DNA of 64,000 nt from Amoebophrya sp. A120 (lineage: Eukaryota; Sar; Dinophyceae; Syndiniales; Amoebophryaceae), in assembly GCA_905178155.1 (NCBI GenBank), contig CAJINV010000002.1, positions 7,408,743 through 7,472,742 of the forward strand, read 5' to 3'. The notes beneath the pieces are model-generated. The model saw only the letters and a program-made list of their open reading frames with translations, had not been told where the DNA came from and ran no database searches. Of the stretch, positions 32,823 to 41,247 are shown in pieces. Made by a program: the position numbers and the translations under genes. The stretch's first letter is position 1, and each line of letters begins with the position of its first letter.

Positions 32823-33779
32823 CTCATCACAGATGAGCTACTGCTGCTCCAATGTGTGTTGAAGCACCGAATTATCAGACAGTTTGTTTGTCGGTACTGT
32901 TTTGAAGTTCGTACATGCAGGTGATTTTCGACACGAGAAATAACATCCGCACAAGTAAGTACAAAATCCGATCGAAAACGAATCGACAATGCTGCGCGCC
33001 GCACATGCTGGTGTGACCGCAACAAGGTTCCAGAACGACGAACTCGATTTTCGCGACGTTCTGATGCCTACGATTGTTATGCTTCACGATATACGAATCC
33101 GGATCGGAAGCTACAGAAAACGAAAAGCAAAAGGCGGAAATCAAAATCGACCGAGCAAGGTTCGAGACAATCACAGACCGAAACCACAAGACACGAATCT
33201 GGTCTGCTTGTATTTCCAAAAGTGAAAACGATACGACAGGGTCGATGATCTCGATTCGATGCCATGGTATCAACCGTCTGTAATGAACGTGTGTTCAGCG
33301 AATGTCTTGCAAGAAGAAAACAAGAAAACGACGTCCAGGCTGTGAATTCAAGAGTCCTGCTCCTGCGCTGTTCGCCAACTGGATATTAGAGTTAGACTAG
33401 AGGTTGTCTGCGCAGCCAAAGATTAAGATTAAGACTTGGTTTTCGTTTTGGATTGGAGCATTCCTGAAAATGTATCTACGACACTATACGTTGGTAGTGT
33501 TTGATCTTCATCTCTTCTATTTACAAGTAGACGGTGCGAGACAATACGCTGTTTGAGCTCTTCGTTGTGATTTACAAAAAACGCTCCGTGTCCCGAGCCT
33601 GACTGGAATCTATTTTCACTGTTCTGGAAGCTGAAGCACAAGCTCCAATTGCAGCAAAGAGTTCGATGCTTCATTTTTTCATCCTACTTACATCGAGAAG
33701 CGGCGCTTTACTCACTTCATTGCACGTAAGGGTACAGCTATGTGTGCCTGGAAGAACCGCTTCTTTTTTCTCAACTTCC
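32823..33779. other. Intergenic, no gene seen
   Basis: Short unbiased ORFs on both strands only; no motif, repeat or RNA fold recognised. It separates the promoter side of paralog C from the RING gene ending at 33780. Confidence 0.35.
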
Positions 33780-34853
33780 TCAAAACGTGTTCAAAAAAGC
33801 CCACAAAAGCAGGTCGATGTTGCAATTCCGTATTTGCTTCAACGTTTGCGCTTCCTTCTGGTTGCAAAAAATGTCGATTTTCTGCAGCGTTTCTTCATCC
33901 AGACGCCACCGATTCTCGTGGTACCAGGTGAGATACGACGTGCTTCCGATAATTTGGCCGTGGGTGCTTCGGTGCAGACGCTCTGCAAGTGAAGGAGGCC
34001 GCAGATGATGTTGATGCAGTTGCTCACGGTATTCGCGTTGGTATCGCCTCCCGTCGCGAAGAGCGCGACGGCCATGCGCAGCTCGCCTCCGCTCCGCGCG
34101 CGTACTTCTGGAAGTCGGTGCCCAGAGGGTCCTAGGGCAGTGGCAGTCGTTCCCGTCGTCCATCTGCTGCGGAGGGTCATCTTCTACCTCCGTCGACGGT
34201 GCGCCGTCTGATGTCTTGATTTCTTCCAAATACTCAACAAACTGACGGTTCAGAACCGGACTGCGGCAGCCTGTACAGTAGGATGAACACGGCGACCCTT
34301 CGTCTGTGTTGACCTGCCGCTCTCGATGATGTTCGTGTGTACCACTGCAGTTGTCCACCTCTGCCCTAACTGTTGTAGTCGTGCGAGCAGAAGATCCAAA
34401 TCCGGCCTCCGTGTCATTCGCCTGCCTCTCCTCCTCCACGCAACTCTCGCAAAGTTCCCAACCGCACCCGAGCGCGCACTCAAACGGCCTCTCACCTACA
34501 CGACTCGTGAAGGTGCATCTGCAGACCGGGCAGTAGGGCGGCCACGCTGACACGTGGTCAAAAAGACAGGCAACGAACTGCACATTCAGCTCCGGCGGGT
34601 GTGAAGAATTCGCTCGGCAAAGAGCGCAGGAATGAATGCGGGGTCCACGACCTTGTCTCCGGTCGTTTGGTTGCAAAGCTCCGCCGGCGGCTGCAGCAGC
34701 GCCGTTGGCGAAGGCAAATTCGGTTCTTACGTCGAACTCGTTGTCATACAGCTCGTCACTGCAAACTCCGCAAACGCCGTGTCTGCACGCACGCCACCGA
34801 AGCGGACGCCGATAATGTGCGTCATAAGGCTCCCAACAAATCGGGCAATTCAT
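33780..34853 (-). CDS. RING-finger protein 1, probable E3 ubiquitin ligase
   Basis: A 357-codon single-exon ORF begins MNCPICWEPYD. Cys/His ligands at C3, C6, C23, H25, C28, C31, C76 and C79 form a C3HC4 RING, the zinc-binding E2-docking domain of many ubiquitin ligases. The loop between the sixth and seventh ligands is about 44 residues, much longer than in the two paralogs (9 residues). A second Cys cluster at about residues 106-142 (YCPVCRC, CALGCGWELCESC) may be a further zinc module. A third CTGC precedes LNRQFVEYLEEIK, which corresponds to the INRQFEAYLQ motif of the two larger RING proteins at 41-49 kb. The C-terminus is Arg/His-rich, then has a Trp-containing helix-like segment. Cytoplasmic ligase activity is inferred from the RING; substrates are unknown. 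Confidence 0.7.
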   Translation of the reverse strand: MNCPICWEPYDAHYRRPLRWRACRHGVCGVCSDELYDNEFDVRTEFAFANGAAAAAGGALQPNDRRQGRGPRIHSCALCRANSSHPPELNVQFVACLFDHVSAWPPYCPVCRCTFTSRVGERPFECALGCGWELCESCVEEERQANDTEAGFGSSARTTTTVRAEVDNCSGTHEHHRERQVNTDEGSPCSSYCTGCRSPVLNRQFVEYLEEIKTSDGAPSTEVEDDPPQQMDDGNDCHCPRTLWAPTSRSTRAERRRAAHGRRALRDGRRYQREYREQLHQHHLRPPSLAERLHRSTHGQIIGSTSYLTWYHENRWRLDEETLQKIDIFCNQKEAQTLKQIRNCNIDLLLWAFLNTF

Positions 34854-35447
34854 GTTCGTGACCGCGAGTCGTGTTTTAGATTTTTGTTTACGTACTATTG
34901 TTCTCTCTCATTCTTGTTGCAACGTGACCGCAATATGTCAGAAATTGTCTTGCCCGAAGCTTTCCAAACACTAACAAAGACAGGCGCACGTCGAGCAAAG
35001 AAAACTTCGACGCAACAGTTGTTCAGTATTATTTCGATTCAATACACAGAGTCCAGAATAAACTCACTCTGAAGGCGACCGCGACTTGACGCGACATCGA
35101 ATCGATTGCGCATTTCGATTTACGAAGCTGCGTCGAAGTTCAAATATTATAGACCAGAAACACGTAACACTTTCTACTGACGGTGAGTATGCAATCGAGT
35201 GATCAGTGTTTGATGGCGATAATCACGATAAACCGAACGACCACGACGACCACGATTATTTCGAGAAGATGGCCAAATCACAACGACGAGCACGCTTGAG
35301 GAGATGAAGGTATTCACGTAAGAAGAAAAAAAGAGTCACACATGATCAGGTTAATCGAACCTGCTTGGATAAAGTTGCGATTTCTTTCGAGGACCTCAAT
35401 GACATCCTCAGTATGCTGCAGCATTCTTTCTTGAATTCATGAGGAAA
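34854..35447. other. Intergenic, no gene seen
   Basis: Stop-rich sequence between two minus-strand genes; no repeats or RNA genes recognised. Confidence 0.35.
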
Positions 35448-38288
35448 TCAATACGCTGCTGGCCTTCCCATCGTTACGTTCGGCACGCCAGTATTATTGT
35501 AAGAATTCAAGGGATAATTCGGAGGGGGATAATTTGTATTTGGGTTGTAGGGAGATAGTATGATGGGGCCAGCGGGTAAGTGATTACTCGAATTTGACGT
35601 AGCAGTACCTGATGTAGCACTGACATGATTTTGGTCTGGTCCTTGGTCGTGACCCCCGAAGCCTTCGCCTCCCCATTTTGTGGCGGGATCGGGGTCCTCG
35701 CCTTCGAAATTGTGACTCGGTGGCCCACCTGGAACCTGCGACATTCCGTACTGAACGTGGTACAGACCCGCGTTCTGGTTCGCGTTTCCATGCGTATGTT
35801 GCATTTGGTTATTGTACGTCATCGGCCCTCCGTTCAACATCATCTCTTTCTGGTACGATTGCGGACCCAGAGTGGTCAAGGGCTTCTTGTTGAAATTTGG
35901 GTTGCAGCAAGCACACACGGCGTACCCCGCACCGTACAGCACTGCGGCAGCGGCAACGCAGGCACAGACACAGCAAAAAAGTACCACCAACACGATTACC
36001 AGAATTACCGCCCAATGGGTGTCGTTGCCATCTCCATCCGGCTCGTATTTCAAGCAAGTCCACGCCCAGGGAAGGTAGTCTTGCTGGTAGGGGAAGTCGT
36101 AGGCTGAGGTGATCTGGCGAGTTTGATTAATCGTGATTCCACCATTAGTACTTGTGGCCCCTGGCTGTAGGGATGGAGAGGAACCGGGTGAAGGAGGTGC
36201 CGCTGGGCCGACTATGCTTCTAGCCGCGTCCACCTGCTTGTCGGCTAGATAAAAGTACCGATGTCCAAAACCTGCAACATTACTACCGGACCCTGTGACA
36301 TTTTCGTGGAGCCAGTGCTTGGTTTCTGTGTAATTCGTCAGCATCACAGCGAAGCCTTTGTGCAGATGCTGTCTCAGCAAGTATTGAAAAACTGTTGCTT
36401 TTGATGCTGCCTGTGAAGTAGAGCCCGACGCGTTTGTCTCTCCTGAGCTGTTCATGACTTTTCGCAAGTCTTCGAGCACGATGCGCTGCGTTGCTGAGTC
36501 GTAATGAGGTCCCACATTATTCGAGGTCAGGCCTGGTGAAGATGAACCACTTGTAACCGCGGAGCCTTGAGAAGTGCCTACCATGCCGGATTCCGCATCA
36601 GAGACGACCGCCTGTTTCAGTGCGTCTCCAAAAAGCTCCTTAAACACTCGCGCATCGTCCGTCAAGTCCATAGCAAGCGGAAAGGAAACCACATCGAGCA
36701 CTCTCGAGGACCTTACACCGTGTTGGGGTTGAAAAGCATCCAGCGGCGTGGCGATAACACGGACATTCACAGGGTCGGAGAGAATTTCCTGCACGATTGC
36801 AATCTCTTCAGCTGTTGTGCCGCTCTGATCCATCGGATCATTTTCAGTTTCTGTTCTCCCTGCGAGAGAAATGTCACTCATGGTCTCCGCTATCAATGCG
36901 GATACATTTGTGATATTCAACAAGGGCACCCAGCGACAGTTTTCGCGGATGGAAGCTGTGCGTCTCACCTCGCACTCGTTGCGCAGGACTTTCCGTCCGC
37001 GGCGAGCATAGAACGTGTTTTGGAGTGGCTTCACTAGCGGGCTGCGAAAACGGTCTCGGAAGTGCGCTTGCTGCGGCCAATCATTCTGCGCTGAAAGGTC
37101 ATTAAGCGGAAACTCCGTTGGGCCCCGGGGGACGCTGTATTCGTGTACGACGTTTGACGTCGTTGCACCAGCCCCCTCCGCGATCACGCGTCTCTGCGCA
37201 AACAAATCCAGCAACTTGGACGGCCACTCCCACAACTCTGGGAACCAGGAGCGAAGCGTGTCGGTAGTAAACACTTCGTTGACAGCTTTCTCGCTGAAGT
37301 AGATCCGCGCAAATTCTTCTTGCGAGAACTCGATCGGCGCCCGAGGGGTGTTCGCGATCCGCAGTCCGCCGATGCTCAGATCTGCGCCTCGGGCGGGGAT
37401 CCGGGTTCGCGCGGTTGGAGTGCTGGTGGCCCATGTGGAGCTACTGCCACTTGATGACGACGACGACAACGTACTAGATGAAATAGTTGTCAGATTCGTC
37501 ATTTTTTCTGCCATCGAGGTTTCTAAGTAGAACTCGTCGCACCAAGTCGTCATGAGGCCATCATCCGCGGAATACAAACCTCCTGCGCCCGAATCCCCTC
37601 TTGCTCCAGTGCGGCAGTACCACGGGACGCCTCCCGCCGCCGTCGCATCCAATGGGGCCGCCGCACCTTCAGCCATGGAGAAAGGGTACCGGCGGCACGA
37701 AAACAGAAAGTCGTCGTCCGGATGGGATGGCAGTGGGTTATTTCTACTCTGTTGGGTTGCCGCTGGACTTTCACTTTTCTGATAAACGCCCGTAATCGTC
37801 GGATGCTGTCCCACATGTTGCCCCGTTGCGCCCGACGACGAGAATGAAGCTCCGGCTGTCCTCGCAGTGTGGTTGTAGTCTAGCAAAGAGTACTTGTACG
37901 GGGTCGCTGCCACATTATCAGAAAAGATTCCAAATTCGCTATGTGCCAACAGGCCCTGGACGCACTTGCGCTCGATAGTATCTGTTTCCCCGCCTGTCGA
38001 AGCTGGTGTTAGCCTGTCCCAGACCCACTCTTCGAAGACACGACAGGAGGGATGGAAGGCATTCATAGCATTGCTCGCGTCCGAGTGGTCGGTTTTCCGG
38101 TCTTGAATGATGACGCCACTTTTGGCTAAGTCCGACCGCAGCGAGATGTTGAGGCCGCTGAGATTGGAGGGGGGTTGCGCGTCCACGTATGGTAACGACG
38201 CCAAATGTATGAAACCGTAGAAAATGGTAAATGTTGAGTGGAGAACAAGGCCACTACCCAAAAATCGCTTACGCAAGGTCAACGCCAT
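35448..38288 (-). CDS. Single-pass (type I-like) membrane protein with large ectodomain
   Basis: A single 946-codon exon. The N-terminus (MALTLRKRFLG followed by a hydrophobic run to about residue 37, then DAQPPSN) looks like a signal peptide. The ectodomain of about 730 residues has many N-x-S/T sites (NLS, NIS, NHT, NLT, NVS, NET) and paired Cys, consistent with secretory-pathway glycosylation. Near residue 765 a strongly hydrophobic segment (WAVILVIVLVVLFCCVC) continues into ACVAAAAVLYGAGYAVCACC, so a transmembrane helix is followed by a Cys cluster that could be palmitoylated. The roughly 150-residue tail is Gly/Pro/Asn/Tyr-rich with repeated NPNTNYPPPNYP-like proline motifs, as in WW- or SH3-binding tails. 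No enzyme or adhesion domain was recognised. A surface receptor or coat protein is plausible, not shown. Confidence 0.65.
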   Translation of the reverse strand: MALTLRKRFLGSGLVLHSTFTIFYGFIHLASLPYVDAQPPSNLSGLNISLRSDLAKSGVIIQDRKTDHSDASNAMNAFHPSCRVFEEWVWDRLTPASTGGETDTIERKCVQGLLAHSEFGIFSDNVAATPYKYSLLDYNHTARTAGASFSSSGATGQHVGQHPTITGVYQKSESPAATQQSRNNPLPSHPDDDFLFSCRRYPFSMAEGAAAPLDATAAGGVPWYCRTGARGDSGAGGLYSADDGLMTTWCDEFYLETSMAEKMTNLTTISSSTLSSSSSSGSSSTWATSTPTARTRIPARGADLSIGGLRIANTPRAPIEFSQEEFARIYFSEKAVNEVFTTDTLRSWFPELWEWPSKLLDLFAQRRVIAEGAGATTSNVVHEYSVPRGPTEFPLNDLSAQNDWPQQAHFRDRFRSPLVKPLQNTFYARRGRKVLRNECEVRRTASIRENCRWVPLLNITNVSALIAETMSDISLAGRTETENDPMDQSGTTAEEIAIVQEILSDPVNVRVIATPLDAFQPQHGVRSSRVLDVVSFPLAMDLTDDARVFKELFGDALKQAVVSDAESGMVGTSQGSAVTSGSSSPGLTSNNVGPHYDSATQRIVLEDLRKVMNSSGETNASGSTSQAASKATVFQYLLRQHLHKGFAVMLTNYTETKHWLHENVTGSGSNVAGFGHRYFYLADKQVDAARSIVGPAAPPSPGSSPSLQPGATSTNGGITINQTRQITSAYDFPYQQDYLPWAWTCLKYEPDGDGNDTHWAVILVIVLVVLFCCVCACVAAAAVLYGAGYAVCACCNPNFNKKPLTTLGPQSYQKEMMLNGGPMTYNNQMQHTHGNANQNAGLYHVQYGMSQVPGGPPSHNFEGEDPDPATKWGGEGFGGHDQGPDQNHVSATSGTATSNSSNHLPAGPIILSPYNPNTNYPPPNYPLNSYNNTGVPNVTMGRPAAY

Positions 38289-39280
38289 AGTAGCCCTGTA
38301 ATCAATGTCAAGGGTTTTCTACTAGTTGTGGTTCGCATTTGTTGTGGAAGTGGCACTAGAATTTCATTGAAGCTGAATCTCTCCGGTTGCTGGGGGCCTG
38401 GTGTCTCTCACTCTTACAGCCAACTCGTTTAGATGATTTTGCAATAACAACCCCACGCAACGGCTACGGCGACCGATATCAACACGAAAGCTGCCGAGGC
38501 CACGACACATTCAGGCACTGTATTGAGCTGCCGAGCCCGCCTCCAGCACATGGAGACATATCGCCACCAGGACGTGGTCAGGGCGGCATCAGAATGCTGC
38601 AAAAAAGCATGAGGTCGCTAGACTATTTTTTACGAAAATAACAAATTCAAACCTAGTTTTTGAGAAAATCGTCATGCTATCGTACTAATCTTAATCATCC
38701 CTGTATCTTCGCTGTTCGTGACGTATATTCTTCTAGGGTTGTAGACTGTACCTGGTGCGATCATGGTCAGAGAGACTGAGTTGGAAAGATTCTTAGTCAC
38801 GGTAGGCGAACGCGAATCCGAATGATTACGGAAAGTGCTACTATTTGTACGTTAATTTGAGAATCATTTTTTGTACAACTGATATACTGTTCTAAAAAAC
38901 GCTACGTTCGTTCTTGTTGTTAAAGGCTAGTAACCAAATGTGAAACACAATAAACTACAATCATATATCTTCTTTCATGGAACAAATAAAAACAAATTCA
39001 AATTTGAATTTCAACATCACGAATCTCAAAAATAGCGGCGCCATTGGAAGCGAAAGGAGTTCAGCTGCTGCAGCTTTAATACCGGTGCGTCGAAGCCATT
39101 GTTCCGGTGCACCACACTGTTGTTGTTTATATTATGTTTTGTCAGTATCGAATACGTGTAACACGTATTCGCATGGCCGCGATGTAGGAACAACAGCAGA
39201 TGATGAGAGAAAAAGGGCAAAACGACACGAAAATCAAAATCATTTACATGAAAACGGATCTATCATACTTAAGTACATAC
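38289..39280. other. Intergenic; may include a 3' exon of the next gene
   Basis: Mostly AT-rich with short ORFs. On the minus strand near 39040-39100 a short frame (SFRFQWRRYF, then stop) could be the last exon of the gene at 39281-40171, but phase did not settle it. Nothing else supported. Confidence 0.3.
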
Positions 39281-40171
39281 CGGCCGTCCTGCAGCTCCGC
39301 CGTCGTCGGCACAATCCTCATCGAGGAGTTCTTGATCTTGTTAGAATCGCCGCCGCCGACATCGTGCCTGTTGAGGCAATGTTATCGTTGAAGCCAAACA
39401 CTACACCGACACTAGTCCTCGACAATCCGACTTGCATTTGCACTTAATTTCATAGTCGATCATGATCATGAAGCTAAACGAAGTTCTAGACCTCAAGATG
39501 CGAGGAGCAATTCTGTCAGATTCTTCAGAAGCTATCTCTTTATACTCTTTCTCTTGAAACGCCTCCGGGTCGTAGAGCAACACCGTAATTTTGAGCTCGT
39601 GCTTGGCCGCGAAGGCATCATCCATGAGCTTATGCTCCATCCCATCAATACCCCCGGCGTTGAAGGCGTCGAAGATGAAGTCCTCGACTTTGTCGTGCAG
39701 AGGGCGACCCTTCTCCTTGTTGCTGGTCGACGACGACGAGCACTATCCATATGCAAACTTCTACTCCTCGAACTCTTTGAACCACTTGACGACGCTTAGC
39801 TTTTTTCATCACTTTTCTGTTCCAACACACCTGCCGTGGCATCATGAATGCAAGCTACTATATCTTCGAGTTGTAGATATGCGTATGTATAGGAGAAAAA
39901 CAGCAAGTGCAAGAACTGCAGGGCAACGAAAGCATGACAGCATCGATCGAGGGAAATCACTACATCTCGACCTGGCTCAAAGCTGTCGAAAGCAACATTT
40001 TGCAAACGATAGCGATACCTCAGGAGCGTTTGTCGACCTCGACGCGCTTCCGGAATTGTCCACATACTTGAGGTCGTCGGCAGTGGGACTGTCCGGATAC
40101 AAGCCGGACCTGCTGAAGAGCGCTTCTTTTTCTGCCTCCGGCAGAGCATATAACTTTTTCAATAGGCTCAT
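39281..40171 (-). CDS. Small multi-exon gene, unidentified
   Basis: Exon 1 (40171-40019) starts MSLLKKLYALPEAEKEAL and ends with codon GAG before GTATCG. An exon at 39742-39492 encodes RPLHDKVEDFIFDAFNAGGI, MDDAFAAKHELKITVLLYD and PEAFQEKEYKEIASEESDRI. Splicing GAG|GTCTAG to CAACAG|G joins it in phase to an exon at 39367-39281 (HDVGGGDSNKIKNSSMRIVP, TTAELQDG). A further exon between 40019 and 39742 is likely: LEDIVACIHDATAGVLEQ and VVKWFKEFEE appear in open minus-strand frames there. The protein appears small, soluble, acidic and helical. I considered a BART-type domain but the match is too weak to claim. Exon order is reasonably supported by phase; function is unknown, and the 3' end is not fixed. 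Confidence 0.5.
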
Positions 40172-40234
40172 TTTCTGCTGGAGCTGGTCGTGCAGATGCT
40201 CTGTTGTAGTTGTTGAAAATCGCCGCGGAAACAA

Positions 40235-41247
40235 AATTTAAACTTTGTTCTTTCGCCGAGCAGAAGTCGTCGACTTTCTACTTCTTACCTTTGCTTCTTT
40301 TGAATCTACAAGCTTTCATGGTGTAGTTCGTTATCGTTATCCGAATAAGTAATCCGATAGTGATAGTTCGCGTTCTCGCCACGAATCGCGATAAGTTCCA
40401 CGATCATTGATATCCTCTCATTTTCACTTAGTTCGCGATTTTCGGCCGACGACAGCCAACGATTCATTGCGATTTTCGACGGCCGACGACGATTTATTAG
40501 CTATTCAAGTCGAACGAATCCATGGTAGAAGATGTAGAGTTGCTGGAACAATATGAATATTTTAGTCCACGAATTCGTTAAATTCAAATGCAAAACCAAA
40601 ACGAGAGCTAGACCATCTTTGAGGATAACAACGCACAATTCGGTACCCGCTGTTCGACTCTATTTTCAAGCCATCCCTAAACGTCAAAAGGATGACGCGA
40701 GTAGTACGTGGCTTCTCTAGTAGTACCCACATGGTATACATAGATACGGAAAAATCGTGGCTGGGGCTCTATAGAGGGCAGGGATAGCTGCTAAAAGAAT
40801 TCATTTGAAAAATAAAGACGACTACGGACGGCGCGACTCATTTGTTTAGGTCCCGATTCAGAGAGAGAAGATGAAGAACTGATACACACAGGACATATAA
40901 AATCACGTTCCTAAAGTTGGTCGTTCGTAAATTCTGAACTAGAAATACTACAGCGCTAATTTTATATTATTCTTATTTTTGTACATTTGGTTCCTTTCCT
41001 GCTTCTTGCGAACGAGGTATGATATCAAGTTGTGTAAAAGTAAACTAAAGTGAAACGACAAAGATGTAGAAAAAACAAAACAGCATCAAAACAAATTCGG
41101 AGTCTTTTCGTAAAGCGAGTGAGCTTTATGATGTTGCTGGTACGAAGCGATGAAAACGCCGACAGAGCGAGTACTTACACAATCATATTTTCCCTATGTT
41201 TTTGTGATCGAAATCCCTATGTTTTGTCTCGAGTAGTTGTAACGCTT
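40235..41247. other. Intergenic, no gene seen
   Basis: AT-rich, stop-dense; contains repeated CGATTTTCGGCCGACGAC-like words near 40435-40500 on a short scale. No coding or RNA feature supported. Confidence 0.35.

Noticed and set aside
39281-40171. BART-like (ARL2BP/CFAP36) domain in the small multi-exon gene
   Set aside because: A few acidic-helical residues resemble it, but the diagnostic spacing is absent, so I left the gene unnamed.
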